Shown: positions 1-8,790, counted from the first letter of the stretch. The stretch: 64,000 bases of DNA from Chelativorans sp. AA-79 (GCF_029457495.1 NZ_CP120361.1:2062001-2126000); one strand, 5' to 3'. Notes: a model not told the origin generated them from the sequence alone. Program-made: numbers and translations.

Positions 1-1
1 T

Positions 2-919
2 CCGCCGGCTGAAACCAGGGAAATCCCGATCGACGTTTCGCTCGTGCGCAGGCTGGTGGCCGCGCAGTTCCCGCATTGGGCCGACCTTTCCATTTGGCCG
101 GTCGAGCATGGCGGCTGGGACAACCGCACCTTCCACCTGGGCCGTGAGATGACGGTGCGGCTGCCAAGTGCTGCCTGCTATGTGGAGCAGGTGGAGAAGG
201 AGCAGCACTGGCTGCCGAAGCTTGCATCCCACCTGCCTCTTTCCATCCCCGAGCCGTTGGCCCGCGGCGTGCCGGGCGAGGGATTCCCCTGGCCATGGTC
301 CGTCTATCGCTGGATCGAGGGGGAGCCGGCCAGAAGGGAGCGAATCGGTGATCTGAAGGCGTTCGCGGCGGCGCTTGCGGCGTTTCTGAACGCGCTGCGA
401 CGGATCGACGCCGTCGGCGGGCCGCTGCCGGGGCCGCACAATTTCTTTCGCGGCGCGTCGCCCGAGGTCTATGACGCGGAGACGCGGCGGGCGCTCCACC
501 TTCTCGACGGACGGATCGACACGGCCGCTGCGGCGGATGTGTGGAAGGCCTCGCTCGCATCCCGATGGGACCGGGCTCCGGTCTGGTTCCATGGCGATAT
601 CGCCTGGGGCAACCTGCTCGTGAGGGACGGGCGGCTTTCCGCCGTGATCGATTTCGGCACGTCCGGCGTGGGCGATCCCGCCTGCGACCTGACGATCGCC
701 TGGACGCTTTTCGAGGGGGAGAGCAGGGCGGTCTTCCGCGACGCGCTCGGGCTCGACGAGGACACCTGGGCGCGGGGAAGGGGCTGGGCGCTGTGGAAGG
801 CGCTGATCCTGGCCGCCGGCATGGCGGGAGCCGGTCATCCCGAGATCGAGAAATCGTGGAAGGTCATCGACGAGGTGCTCGCCGATCACGCGGAGAACGC
901 GAGCGGGCTCGCACTGTGA
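2..919 (+). CDS. APH-family small-molecule kinase, 5' end cut by the window
   Basis: Kinase of the aminoglycoside phosphotransferase/choline kinase fold, expected to be cytoplasmic. The catalytic loop W-F-H-G-D-I-A-W-G-N is at bases 584-613 and the metal-binding I-D-F-G-T-S-G at 647-667, followed by G-D-P-A-C-D-L. The frame is open back to base 2, and E-I-P-I-D-V-S-L-V before the first possible start (GTG 44) looks like the normal N-terminus of the family, so the true start is probably outside the window. The substrate cannot be read from sequence. Chromosomal members like this should not be taken as resistance genes without test. Confidence 0.8.
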   Translation, partial: PPAETREIPIDVSLVRRLVAAQFPHWADLSIWPVEHGGWDNRTFHLGREMTVRLPSAACYVEQVEKEQHWLPKLASHLPLSIPEPLARGVPGEGFPWPWSVYRWIEGEPARRERIGDLKAFAAALAAFLNALRRIDAVGGPLPGPHNFFRGASPEVYDAETRRALHLLDGRIDTAAAADVWKASLASRWDRAPVWFHGDIAWGNLLVRDGRLSAVIDFGTSGVGDPACDLTIAWTLFEGESRAVFRDALGLDEDTWARGRGWALWKALILAAGMAGAGHPEIEKSWKVIDEVLADHAENASGLAL

Positions 920-1005
920 ATAGCGGGCATCCGGCAAAGACGGGGTGCGACAGGAGAGCAGGTTGGCTATAGGATCAGCACAATAGAGTGCCGCATTTGG
1001 CGGGT

Positions 1006-1040
1006 GCCACGTGCTTCCACTTGGCTGCAATATGCTCTAG
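1006..1040 (+). repeat. 35-base palindromic repeat, copy 1 (upstream of dnaG)
   Basis: An imperfect inverted repeat, GCCACGTG-CTTC-CACTTGGC with one mismatch, is followed by a tail ending in ATGCTCTAG. A second element with the same layout and length lies at 6541-6575 (29 of 35 bases identical by hand count). It ends 11 bases before the dnaG ATG. From memory it resembles an abundant short intergenic repeat of rhizobial genomes; this was not checked. Confidence 0.5.
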
Positions 1041-1051
1041 AGCCGGACCAG

Positions 1052-2977
1052 ATGCGCTTTTCCAACAGTTTCCTCGACGAGATCCGGGACCGCGTGCCCA
1101 TCAGCCAGGTGGTGGGCACGCGCGTCACCTTCGACAAGCGCAAGAGCAATCCGGGCCGCGGGGACTTCTGGGCCTGCTGTCCCTTTCACGGCGAGAAGAC
1201 GCCGAGCTTCCACTGCGAGGACCGCAAGGGGCGATATCACTGCTTCGGCTGCGGGGTATCGGGCGATCACTTCCGGTTCCTCTCGGAACTGGACGGGATC
1301 AGCTTTCCCGAGGCCGTGGAGCGGGTGGCGGAGATGGCGGGCGTGCCGATGCCCGCGCGCGACCCCGAGGCGGAGAAGAAGGACAAGGAGCGCGCCAGCC
1401 TCACCGATGTCATGGAGATGGCGGCGCAGTTCTTCCAAGACTGCCTGCAGGGGCCCAAGGGCGCCGAGGCGCGGGCCTATCTGCGCGGTCGCGGCATCGC
1501 CTCGGTGACGCAGCAGACGTTCCGCCTCGGCTTTTCGCCGGACAGCCGCAACGCGCTCAAGGAATTCCTGGCGGGGAGGGGCGTCGCGAAGGAGCAGATG
1601 GAGGCGTGCGGGCTCGTGGTCGTCGGGCCGGATATCCCCGTCTCCTACGATCGGTTCCGCGGCCGCGTGATGTTCCCCATCGAGGATACGCGGGGACGCG
1701 TGATCGCGTTCGGCGGGCGGGCTCTTTCCTCCGACGTGCCCGCGAAATACCTCAATTCGCCCGACACGGAGCTCTTCCACAAAGGCAATGTGCTCTACAA
1801 TCACGCGCGGGCGCGCCGGGCGGCCAAGGACGGGCCGGTGATCGCGGTCGAAGGCTATATGGACGTGATCGCGCTCGCCCAGGCGGGTGTCGAGAATGTC
1901 GTGGCGCCGCTCGGCACCGCACTCACAGAGAACCAGCTCGAACTCCTCTGGCGCATGACGGGCGAGCCGGTGCTGTGCTTCGACGGGGACAATGCGGGCC
2001 TGCGCGCGGCCTGGCGGGCGGCTGACCTGGCGCTGCCGCTGGTGCAGCCGGGGCGCTCGCTGCGTTTCGCGCTGCTGCCGCAGGGGAAGGACCCGGACGA
2101 TCTCGTGCGGGAAGAGGGCAGGGAGGCCGTCGACGCGCTGATGGCGGCGGCGCGGCCGCTCGCCGACCTTCTCTGGATGCGCGAGACCTCGGGCCGCGTG
2201 TTCGATACGCCGGAGCGGCGCGCGGAGCTGGAGCAGACCTTCCGCGAGCTTGCAAACCGCATCCGCGACGAGAACGTGCGCCGGCATTATGCGCAGGAGC
2301 TGCGCGAGCGGGTGCAGAGCTTCTTCGGCTCGAGCCGGCAGCCGGGCGGCCGGCAGCGCGGCGGCGGTTTTCCGCACAGGGCAGGCGGGGCGCAGGGGCG
2401 GCATGGCGCGGCGGCGGGCCGCTTCGCCGTTTCCGAAAGCCTGGCGCGGTCGGCGCTCGTCAAGCGCGCGGCGGGCGTGATGCCGCTGCGCGAGGCGGCG
2501 ATCATCGTCGCGCTCGTCAACCACCCGGCGCTGATCGACGAGCAGTTCGACCAGATGGACAAGCTGTCGCTCGCCAGCCCCGACCTGAAGAGCCTGCGCG
2601 CCGCCCTGCTCGACGCCGTCGCCCATGACGTGGCGCATGAGCGCGAGGCGCTATCGGCCGCGATCGCGGCGGCGGGGCTGGGGGAGGTGCTGGAGCGGGC
2701 GCAGGCGCTGGTGCGGCGGGCCAATCTCTGGCCGGCTCTGCCCGAGGCCGCCTTCGAGGACGCGCGCGAGGCGTTTCTTCAGGCGCTCCACTTGCACCGC
2801 AGTGCCGGGACCCTACATAGGGAGCTCAAGGCAGCCGAGCAGGCGCTGGCCAACGAGCCGACAGAAGAGAATTATCGCCACCTTGTGGAGATACAGGCGC
2901 AACTGCGCAATGTGCAGGCGACGGAGGCGCTCATCGAGGGTTTCGGTATCCTCTCCGGGCGTGCGGGCCGGTCTTGA
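1052..2977 (+). CDS. dnaG: DNA primase DnaG
   Basis: Makes the RNA primers for chromosome replication, working with the DnaB helicase. The CHC2 zinc finger is near residues 41-65 (C-C-P-F-H-G, then Y-H-C-F-G-C-G). The TOPRIM core starts near residue 262 with V-E-G-Y-M-D-V and continues with G-T-A-L-T and the metal-binding F-D-G-D-N-A-G. A Gly/Arg-rich linker near residues 430-470 leads to the C-terminal helicase-binding domain. The chosen start reads M-R-F-S-N-S-F-L-D-E-I, the usual family beginning. An in-frame ATG at 1004 would add 16 residues that fall in the palindromic repeat. 641 residues is normal. rpoD follows about 300 bases later, as in many alphaproteobacteria. Confidence 0.97.
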   Translation: MRFSNSFLDEIRDRVPISQVVGTRVTFDKRKSNPGRGDFWACCPFHGEKTPSFHCEDRKGRYHCFGCGVSGDHFRFLSELDGISFPEAVERVAEMAGVPMPARDPEAEKKDKERASLTDVMEMAAQFFQDCLQGPKGAEARAYLRGRGIASVTQQTFRLGFSPDSRNALKEFLAGRGVAKEQMEACGLVVVGPDIPVSYDRFRGRVMFPIEDTRGRVIAFGGRALSSDVPAKYLNSPDTELFHKGNVLYNHARARRAAKDGPVIAVEGYMDVIALAQAGVENVVAPLGTALTENQLELLWRMTGEPVLCFDGDNAGLRAAWRAADLALPLVQPGRSLRFALLPQGKDPDDLVREEGREAVDALMAAARPLADLLWMRETSGRVFDTPERRAELEQTFRELANRIRDENVRRHYAQELRERVQSFFGSSRQPGGRQRGGGFPHRAGGAQGRHGAAAGRFAVSESLARSALVKRAAGVMPLREAAIIVALVNHPALIDEQFDQMDKLSLASPDLKSLRAALLDAVAHDVAHEREALSAAIAAAGLGEVLERAQALVRRANLWPALPEAAFEDAREAFLQALHLHRSAGTLHRELKAAEQALANEPTEENYRHLVEIQAQLRNVQATEALIEGFGILSGRAGRS

Positions 2978-3279
2978 TTTGTCCCCAGGGCGAACTCCGG
3001 AAAAGCCGTGATTCGCTTTTTTGGCGCGAATCATGGCAGAGCGGCTTGACCTCGACAGAGTTTAAAGGAATCACGTCGATTCGACCGGGTCCCGCGCATG
3101 GATCCGCATGGTGGAAACAAGACACCACATGAAGTGGAAAGGCGGCAAGGCCGCCATAAATGTCAGGGTTAATCGGGCTTTAACACAGGGCGCATAGAGC
3201 CTGGGCAGGCGCAAGGCGGCGGAAAGCCGAGCTTGAATGTGGCTGAGCCCACTGCAAGGGCGGTTGGAGAAGGCAGAGC
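2978..3279 (+). other. dnaG-rpoD intergenic region (302 bases)
   Basis: No gene seen. It holds a perfect 8-bp stem, TGATTCGC at 3009-3016 with GCGAATCA at 3026-3033, with its T-run in the loop rather than after the stem, so it is not a standard terminator. Twelve bases later lies CTTGAC (3045-3050), a good alphaproteobacterial -35 hexamer, but no convincing -10 follows at 16-18 bases. The rpoD promoter is probably somewhere here. Confidence 0.4.
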
Positions 3280-5292
3280 ATGGCGACAAAGGAAAAGGAA
3301 GAGGTCGAGATCGAACGCGAGGGCACCGACGGTCCTCTGCTCGACCTTTCCGACGACGCAGTCAAGAAAATGATCAAGCTCGCGAAGAAGCGCGGCTATG
3401 TGACCATGGACGAGCTGAACGCGGTGCTGCCTTCCGGCGAAGTGAGCTCCGAGCAGATCGAGGACACCATGGCCATGCTCTCCGACATGGGCATCAATGT
3501 GGTCGAGGACGACGAGGCGGGCGAGGAAGCCGAGTCAGACGGTTCGGGCGACGAGGAAAGCACCGAGTTGACCGAAGCCTCCAGCGGGCCCGTGGCCACC
3601 GTCGCCAAGAAGGAGCCGACGGACCGCACCGACGACCCCGTGCGCATGTATCTGCGCGAGATGGGCTCGGTGGAACTTCTGTCGCGCGAGGGCGAGATCG
3701 CCATCGCCAAGCGCATCGAGGCCGGCCGCGAGACCATGATCGCCGGCCTTTGCGAGAGCCCGCTCACCTTCCAGGCGCTCATCATCTGGCGCGACGAACT
3801 CAACGATGGAAAGATACTCCTGCGCGAGATCATCGATCTCGAGGCGACCTATGCCGGCCCCGAGGGCAAGCAGGCGCCCGTGATCGCGCGGCCGGACGAG
3901 GAGACCAAGCCCGCGGCCGAGGAAAAGGAGCGCGTGAGGCGCACCCGCGAGGACGACGACATCACCAATGTGGGCGGCGAGGCGGCCCCGGAAGAAGACG
4001 ACGAGGAAGAGGACGAGGCCAATCTTTCGCTGGCCGCCATGGAGGCCGAGCTGAAGCCCGGCGTCATGGAAACGCTCGACTTCATCGCCGACACCTATGC
4101 CAAGCTGCGCAAGCTGCAGGACCAGGAGGTGGAGAGCCGCCTGGCCGACGCGGACAAGCTGTCGGCCGGGCAGGAACGCCGCTCCAAGCAGCTCAAGGAC
4201 GAGCTGATCAAGTCGGTGAAGTCGCTGTCGCTCAACAATGCGCGTATCGAGACGCTCGTCGAGCAACTCTACGACATCAACAAGCGGCTGGTGCAGAACG
4301 AATTGCGGCTCTACCGGCTCGCCGAGAGCTACGGCGTCAGGCGCGAGGACTTCCTGAAGGCCTATCAGGGCTCCGAGCTCAACCCGAACTGGGGAGGGAC
4401 GGTTTCGGCCCTGCCGCAACCGGGCTGGAAGGAATTCGTCAGGAGCGAGACGGACACGATCGACGCGCTGCGCTCGGAAATCCAGAACCTCGCCACCGAG
4501 ACGGGCATCTCCATCGGCGAGTTCCGCCGCATCGTCAACCAGGTGCAGAAGGGCGAACGCGAGGCAGCCATCGCCAAGAAGGAGATGGTGGAGGCCAATC
4601 TGCGCCTCGTGATCTCCATCGCCAAGAAGTACACGAACCGCGGCCTGCAATTCCTTGATCTCATTCAGGAAGGCAATATCGGCCTGATGAAGGCGGTCGA
4701 CAAGTTCGAGTATCGGCGCGGCTATAAGTTCTCCACCTACGCCACGTGGTGGATCCGGCAGGCGATCACGCGGTCGATCGCCGACCAGGCGCGCACCATC
4801 CGCATCCCCGTGCACATGATCGAGACGATCAACAAGATCGTGCGGACCTCCCGCCAGATGCTGCACGAGATCGGCCGCGAGCCGACGCCGGAGGAACTGG
4901 CCGAGAAGCTCGCCATGCCGCTCGAGAAGGTGCGCAAGGTGCTGAAGATCGCCAAGGAGCCGATCTCCCTCGAGACGCCCGTGGGTGACGAGGAGGATTC
5001 GCATCTCGGCGACTTCATCGAGGACAAGATGGCGGTGCTGCCGATCGATGCGGCGATCCAGGCGAATCTGCGCGAGACGACCACGCGCGTGCTCGCCTCG
5101 CTCACCCCGCGCGAGGAGCGCGTGCTCAGGATGCGCTTCGGCATCGGCATGAACACCGACCACACGCTGGAGGAAGTCGGCCAGCAGTTCTCGGTGACTC
5201 GCGAACGCATCCGCCAGATCGAGGCGAAGGCGCTCCGGAAGCTCAAGCATCCGAGCCGCAGCCGGAAGCTCAGAAGCTTCCTCGACAGTTAA
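3280..5292 (+). CDS. rpoD: RNA polymerase sigma factor RpoD (sigma-70)
   Basis: Primary sigma factor. Region 1.1 covers about residues 20-85, and region 1.2 starts near 115 with [12 protein letters not shown] very acidic non-conserved insert follows (residues about 195-260, rich in E and D). Regions 2.1-2.4 run from about residue 437 ([12 protein letters not shown]) through the -10-binding [10 protein letters not shown]. Region 4.2 is near the end (L-E-E-V-G-Q-Q-F then [11 protein letters not shown]). 670 residues is usual for alphaproteobacterial RpoD. A strong intrinsic terminator lies 9 bases after the stop. Confidence 0.98.
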   Translation: MATKEKEEVEIEREGTDGPLLDLSDDAVKKMIKLAKKRGYVTMDELNAVLPSGEVSSEQIEDTMAMLSDMGINVVEDDEAGEEAESDGSGDEESTELTEASSGPVATVAKKEPTDRTDDPVRMYLREMGSVELLSREGEIAIAKRIEAGRETMIAGLCESPLTFQALIIWRDELNDGKILLREIIDLEATYAGPEGKQAPVIARPDEETKPAAEEKERVRRTREDDDITNVGGEAAPEEDDEEEDEANLSLAAMEAELKPGVMETLDFIADTYAKLRKLQDQEVESRLADADKLSAGQERRSKQLKDELIKSVKSLSLNNARIETLVEQLYDINKRLVQNELRLYRLAESYGVRREDFLKAYQGSELNPNWGGTVSALPQPGWKEFVRSETDTIDALRSEIQNLATETGISIGEFRRIVNQVQKGEREAAIAKKEMVEANLRLVISIAKKYTNRGLQFLDLIQEGNIGLMKAVDKFEYRRGYKFSTYATWWIRQAITRSIADQARTIRIPVHMIETINKIVRTSRQMLHEIGREPTPEELAEKLAMPLEKVRKVLKIAKEPISLETPVGDEEDSHLGDFIEDKMAVLPIDAAIQANLRETTTRVLASLTPREERVLRMRFGIGMNTDHTLEEVGQQFSVTRERIRQIEAKALRKLKHPSRSRKLRSFLDS

Positions 5293-5297
5293 GCGAA

Positions 5298-5323
5298 AAG
5301 CCCGGCATCAGCCGGGTTTTTTT
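5298..5323 (+). terminator. Rho-independent terminator after rpoD
   Basis: Stem CCCGGC (5301-5306), loop ATCA, stem GCCGGG (5311-5316), then seven T (5317-5323). The A residues before the stem can extend the pairing with the T-run. Textbook geometry directly after the rpoD stop. Confidence 0.93.
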
Positions 5324-5670
5324 CACCTGCTTGCCGCCCGCGCGCACAGCCGCCCGGTGATATATACGGCGGACCGCCGGCAGCACGACAGGTGCTCATC
5401 CTCGTGGTCGGAAAACCGGCGCTGAAGCCGATGCTCTCCACCGTAAAGACAAGCAAGACGACGAAGGTCATCAGCGGCGACGGATGATGGGCTGACGATC
5501 ACCGGTGCTATCCATCTTGGGTAGGGGATCGGGCCAAGGGTGGAGGAGGCTACGGGCCACCGCCGCTTGCGGGCGAAGAGGGGCAGGCGCATAGTCTGCG
5601 AAGGCGATGGGGCAACAGGTCCGGCGCCGGCGGGCTCGCCCGCATGTCACGGCGCCGGGGGAGGTGTCAT
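5324..5670. other. Intergenic stretch with no supported gene
   Basis: About 350 bases. Short open frames exist on both strands (for example 5323-5592 on the minus strand), but none has a good ribosome binding site or a sequence I recognise. The promoter of the following GYD gene must lie here, but I see no clear hexamer pair. Confidence 0.4.
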
Positions 5671-5964
5671 GTGACCACTTACATCGTACTTCTGAGATGG
5701 ACGGAGCAGGGCATGAAGAACGTGCGCGAATCGCCACGGCGGCTCGACGCGGCCAAGGCGCTGCTCCAGGAAATGGGAGGCTCGTTCCGGGGCTTCTATC
5801 TGACGATGGGCGAATACGACATGGTCTCCATCTGCGAGGCGCCGGACGATGCCGTTGCCGCGCGTTTCGCCCTCACGCTGGCGGCGCAAGGCAATGTGCA
5901 CACGCGCACGCTGAAGGCGTTTCCAGAAGACGCCTACAGGGAGATCATACGATCGCTGGGCTGA
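5671..5964 (+). CDS. GYD domain protein
   Basis: Small protein of about 97 residues with a ferredoxin-like GYD fold: T-T-Y-I-V-L-L-R-W-T-E-Q-G at the N-terminus, then S-P-R-R-L-D-A-A-K and the family core G-E-Y-D-M-V. The function of the family is unknown. I chose GTG 5671 because a GGGGGAGG ribosome binding site lies about 6 bases upstream. The longer frame from ATG 5644 would put that site inside the coding region. It lies 45 bases before the YjbQ gene on the same strand. Confidence 0.75.
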   Translation: MTTYIVLLRWTEQGMKNVRESPRRLDAAKALLQEMGGSFRGFYLTMGEYDMVSICEAPDDAVAARFALTLAAQGNVHTRTLKAFPEDAYREIIRSLG

Positions 5965-6009
5965 GCGCGGCATCTTGACAGGCGCACCGGGCCATAGCAC
6001 CACCCTGCT

Positions 6010-6435
6010 ATGGCCCAAACGCGCCTTACAATAGCCACCTCCGGCCAAGGCCTCTACGAGTTCACCGCCGAGGCCGCGGAATTCGTGCGCCGGCAGAATG
6101 CGGACGAAGGGCTCCTCACCGTCTTCGTCCGGCATACCTCATGCTCGCTGATCATCCAGGAGAACGCCGATCCCGACGTGAAGCGGGACCTGGCGGCCTT
6201 CTTCCGGCGCCTCGTGCCGCCGTCCGACGATCCGTCCATGCACTGGATCGTGCATCGGCTCGAAGGGCCGGATGACATGCCCGCGCATATCAAGACGGCG
6301 CTGACGCAGACCTCGATCGGCATTCCGGTCTCCGGCGGTCGCATGGTGCTCGGCACCTGGCAGGGCCTCTATCTGTTCGAGCACCGGGACCGCCCACATG
6401 GGCGGGAAGTGGTGCTGCATCTGAGCCGAGGATGA
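6010..6435 (+). CDS. yjbQ: YjbQ/UPF0047 family protein
   Basis: 141 residues, full length for the UPF0047/YjbQ family. The conserved H-T-S-C-S-L-I-I-Q-E-N-A-D-P is near residue 43 and the C-terminal G-T-W-Q-G-L-Y-L-F-E-H-R-D near residue 113. The family forms small trimers with histidine-rich sites. Some members have weak thiamine-phosphate-synthase activity in complementation tests, but the native role is not settled. The ATG lies 45 bases after the GYD gene, so the two could share a transcript. Confidence 0.88.
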   Translation: MAQTRLTIATSGQGLYEFTAEAAEFVRRQNADEGLLTVFVRHTSCSLIIQENADPDVKRDLAAFFRRLVPPSDDPSMHWIVHRLEGPDDMPAHIKTALTQTSIGIPVSGGRMVLGTWQGLYLFEHRDRPHGREVVLHLSRG

Positions 6436-6540
6436 TCCCGCCGCGTCCCGGTCCGGCGGAAGGCGCAGCCGTGTTGAGCGGGCGCCTTCTCCGGCTCGCA
6501 CGTTCCGCGCGATTTCCTTGCCCAGCCGCATTTGTGCGGC

Positions 6541-6575
6541 GGCAAGTGATTCCACTTGCCTGCGAAATGCTCTAG
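6541..6575 (+). repeat. 35-base palindromic repeat, copy 2 (upstream of hlyU)
   Basis: Perfect 8-bp inverted repeat GGCAAGTG-ATTC-CACTTGCC followed by a tail ending in ATGCTCTAG. It has the same length and layout as the element at 1006-1040. It ends 26 bases before the ATG of the HlyU-family gene. Confidence 0.55.
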
Positions 6576-6601
6576 GTTCCGCGACTGAAAGGGAGATCGA
6601 C

Positions 6602-6889
6602 ATGTCATTTCTGAAACGGCTGTTCGGTGGCGGCGGGGACAATGCGGGCGGAACGGAAACGGTCGGCAAGCCGGAGGAGCACAAGGGCTTCACCATCCGC
6701 GCCACACCGTTTCCGCAGGAAGGCCAGTACCAGACCTGCGGCATCATCTCGAAGGAGGTCGGCGGCGAGGTGAAGGAGCACAAATTCGTTCGCGCCGACC
6801 GCTTCCCGAGCGCCGATCTCGCCGCCGAGCATGCGCTGCGCAAGGCCCGCCAGATCATCGACGAGCAAGGCGACGGGATTTTCCGCTGA
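6602..6889 (+). CDS. HlyU-family protein
   Basis: 95-residue protein with the HlyU domain: M-S-F-L-K-R-L-F-G-G-G at the N-terminus, K-G-F-T-I-R-A-T-P near residue 31, G-I-I-S-K-E-V-G-G-E-V and F-V-R-A-D-R in the middle, and a final Q-I-I-D-E-Q-G-D. Homologues are called HlyU transcriptional regulators after a Vibrio protein, but most alphaproteobacterial members are uncharacterised and this one lacks a helix-turn-helix. A GGGAG ribosome binding site precedes ATG 6602. Confidence 0.8.
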   Translation: MSFLKRLFGGGGDNAGGTETVGKPEEHKGFTIRATPFPQEGQYQTCGIISKEVGGEVKEHKFVRADRFPSADLAAEHALRKARQIIDEQGDGIFR

Positions 6890-6921
6890 CGCCTCTCTGT
6901 TCCGAGGAGGAACCAGCGCCT

Positions 6922-7560
6922 TCAAAGCGGCAGTTCGGGTGCGGTATAAGAGCCGGCCGGCCTTGGTCTGCCGCCGGCGGCGAGACCGCGGATCAGCGCC
7001 GCCAACACGAGCCGGAGGGCTGCGGGCTCCTCGCCCGCTTCGACGGCTAAAGCGGCGCGATCAAAGGCGGCCCCGAGAAGGGCGGTGAGCGCGTCGAGCG
7101 GCAGCGGGCGGACCGCGCCCGATTGCATGGCCGCCTGCAATCCCTCACGCAAGGTCCGGTTGCCGTGGCGGCCGTCGATCTCGTCCATGACGGCACGACC
7201 GAGCACGGCCGGCCCGTCGAGCAGGAGAAGGCGGGTGCGACCGGGTGCCTTCATTGCCGCCAGGAACGCATCCCCGCCCGCGATGAGCGCCTCAACCGGC
7301 GCCAGGTCCGGGCCGGTCTCCGCTTCTATTTCCTCCGCCACGCATTCCGCTTCACGCTCGACGACCGCGCGGAAGAGCGCCTGCTTGTCCGCGAAGTGGT
7401 GGTAGAGCGCACCGCGCGTGAGCCCTGCCGCTTCCACGATCTCCGGCGTGCCGGTCTCCGCATAGGATTTTTCCACGAAGAGGCGCCTGGCGGCGTCGAT
7501 CAACTTCTCACGGGTTTCTTCCGAGCGCTCGCGGTTGGAGCGGCGTGCTCTCTCTTGCAT
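6922..7560 (-). CDS. TetR/AcrR-family repressor
   Basis: 212 residues. The N-terminal helix-turn-helix covers about residues 15-65, with the family signature [16 protein letters not shown]. The C-terminal ligand-binding part is not recognisable in detail. It is divergent from the VOC gene at 7633, and the 72-base gap between them holds two palindromic operators, the first abutting this gene's own start codon. It therefore probably represses itself and the VOC gene. The inducer is unknown. Confidence 0.9.
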   Translation of the reverse strand: MQERARRSNRERSEETREKLIDAARRLFVEKSYAETGTPEIVEAAGLTRGALYHHFADKQALFRAVVEREAECVAEEIEAETGPDLAPVEALIAGGDAFLAAMKAPGRTRLLLLDGPAVLGRAVMDEIDGRHGNRTLREGLQAAMQSGAVRPLPLDALTALLGAAFDRAALAVEAGEEPAALRLVLAALIRGLAAGGRPRPAGSYTAPELPL

Positions 7561-7577
7561 ACATACAGCCTGTATGT
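7561..7577. promoter_or_regulatory. TetR operator 1 (perfect palindrome)
   Basis: ACATACAG-C-CTGTATGT, an 8+8 perfect inverted repeat starting one base outside the TetR ATG. The ACATAC/GTATGT arms resemble operators of AcrR-type repressors. The position fits autorepression. Confidence 0.75.
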
Positions 7578-7589
7578 TAATAAAAACCT

Positions 7590-7606
7590 ACATGCAGATT
7601 GTATAT
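7590..7606. promoter_or_regulatory. TetR operator 2 (degenerate copy)
   Basis: ACATGCAG-A-TTGTATAT, the same 17-base layout as operator 1 with a few changes, starting 29 bases further on. It overlaps TATATT (7602-7607), a probable -10 hexamer for the VOC gene, so binding here should block that promoter. Confidence 0.6.
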
Positions 7607-7632
7607 TATTTCGTGCAAGGAGGAAAGCCGCC

Positions 7633-8058
7633 ATGAAGGCCACCAGCTACTATCCCGTGATCCTGACCGGCGACGTGGCCGGCACCGCCGCGTTCTACCG
7701 GGCGCATTTCCGCTTCGAGGCGAAGTTCGAAAGCGATTGGTACGTGCACCTGCAGTCGCGCGAGGACGAAAGCGTCAATCTCGCCGTGCTCGACGGCGAT
7801 CACACGACCATTCCGGAGGCGGGCCGGGGCCGCGTTTCGGGGCTGATCCTCAATTTCGAGGTGGAGGATGTCGACGGGGAGTATCAACGGGCCCGCGAGG
7901 CGGGCCTGCCGGTCCTGCAGGAATTGCGGGACGAGGAATTCGGGCAACGCCATTTCATCACGGCCGACCCGAACGGCGTGCTGATCGACGTGATCAAGCC
8001 CATCCCGCCCTCGACCGACTTCGCCGCGCAGTACACTGCCGACGTGCTGCCACAGTGA
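7633..8058 (+). CDS. VOC/glyoxalase-fold protein
   Basis: 141 residues with one vicinal-oxygen-chelate module pair: [17 protein letters not shown] at the N-terminus, and [14 protein letters not shown] near the end. Such proteins act on small electrophiles or antibiotics, or bind them. The substrate is not evident. The start ATG has an AAGGAGG ribosome binding site about 9 bases upstream; longer frames through the operator region are not credible. It is divergent from, and probably repressed by, the TetR gene. Confidence 0.85.
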   Translation: MKATSYYPVILTGDVAGTAAFYRAHFRFEAKFESDWYVHLQSREDESVNLAVLDGDHTTIPEAGRGRVSGLILNFEVEDVDGEYQRAREAGLPVLQELRDEEFGQRHFITADPNGVLIDVIKPIPPSTDFAAQYTADVLPQ

Positions 8059-8085
8059 GGGCGGGCGCGAGACCCGCCCTCGCTG
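8053..8085. terminator. Stem-loop between convergent genes
   Basis: Perfect 9-bp stem GAGGGCGGG (8057-8065) with CCCGCCCTC (8073-8081), extended by CAG/CTG over a G-T pair to 13 bp. It lies between the converging VOC and FKBP genes and could serve both. There is no T-run, so it is not a classical intrinsic terminator. Confidence 0.55.
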
Positions 8086-8088
8086 CTC

Positions 8089-8547
8089 TCAGCTTCCGTA
8101 GGCGGTGCCGGGCTCGGAGCCGACGATCTCGACCAGTTCCACGTCGAAGACGAGATCCTGACCGGCGAGCGGGTGATTTGCGTCCACCGTCACCTGGCTG
8201 TCGTCGAGATCGATCACGGTAAGCGGGATCTGCTTGCCCTCGCGGGTGGTGGCCGTGAGGCGCGCGCCGACGCTCAGGTCGAGGCCGTCGGGCAGGGACT
8301 CGCGCGGCACCGACTGCACCTGGCGATCATCCCGAGGGCCATAGGCCTGGTCCGCCGGCACCGTGACGGTTGATTTCTCGCCGACCTCCATGCCTTCCAC
8401 CTGCTTTTCGAAGCCCGGTATGACCTGGCCGCCGCCGACCTGGAACTCCAGGGGCTCGCGGCCTTCCGAGGTATCGAACTCGGTGCCGTCCGTGAGCCGT
8501 CCGCGGTAGTGAACGCGCACGACATCGCCCGTCTTGGCCTGTTGCAT
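8089..8547 (-). CDS. FKBP-type peptidyl-prolyl isomerase (SlyD-like)
   Basis: 152 residues, prolyl isomerase with chaperone activity. The FKBP core opens with D-V-V-R-V-H-Y-R-G-R-L and D-G-T-E-F-D-T-S, and has V-I-P-G-F-E-K-Q-V-E-G-M-E-V-G. An inserted flap domain (about residues 70-125), then N-H-P-L-A-G and L-V-F-D-V-E-L-V, matches the SlyD class. There is no signal peptide and no histidine-rich nickel tail, so it is cytoplasmic. Confidence 0.93.
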   Translation of the reverse strand: MQQAKTGDVVRVHYRGRLTDGTEFDTSEGREPLEFQVGGGQVIPGFEKQVEGMEVGEKSTVTVPADQAYGPRDDRQVQSVPRESLPDGLDLSVGARLTATTREGKQIPLTVIDLDDSQVTVDANHPLAGQDLVFDVELVEIVGSEPGTAYGS

Positions 8548-8668
8548 GGCTATCTCCTTTGCCGATTTCGTTCCAGAGGCGCACTACAACGGCAGACGCC
8601 AAAAAGGCCGCACAAGCCATCATGCCGGCCCATCAACGCCAAGGGTAGAGCAACTTCAGTATGCGTAA

Positions 8669-8690
8669 ACCCCCTGCGGGGTGCTTTTTT
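8669..8690 (+). terminator. Plus-strand hairpin with T-run, no plus-strand gene upstream
   Basis: Stem ACCCC (8669-8673), loop CTGC, stem GGGGT (8678-8682), then GC and six T to 8690. It points rightward, yet the nearest genes on both sides run leftward. It may end an unrecognised small RNA made from 8548-8668, or be chance. Confidence 0.5.
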
Positions 8691-8738
8691 GCGGGAATTT
8701 ACGCTGGGAGGAGACAGACGGCGCGGAGAACCGCCATC

Positions 8739-8760
8739 AAAAAACCGCTGCCGGCAGCGG
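8739..8760 (-). terminator. Terminator of the ECF42 array (minus strand)
   Basis: Read leftward: stem CCGCTG, loop CCGG, stem CAGCGG, then six T (8739-8744 on the plus strand are A). It starts about 30 bases after the stop of the VOC gene at 8791, the last gene of the array. Confidence 0.88.
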
Positions 8761-8790
8761 CCGACAGCGGGCGGATGGCGGGTCCTGGTG

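Noticed and set aside
1037..2638. 533-codon open frame on the minus strand opposite dnaG
   Set aside because: Low-complexity Arg/Ala/Leu-rich translation with no family features; a GC-rich shadow of dnaG. Similar long shadows opposite rpoD (3535-5250), the SLC13 transporter (18878-20671), the importer genes (27110-29137), the binding proteins (42869-44833, 55209-57020) and the glycosidase (49779-51581) were also dropped.
5323..5592. 89-codon minus-strand frame in the gap after rpoD
   Set aside because: Overlaps the rpoD terminator region, has no ribosome binding site and no recognisable sequence.
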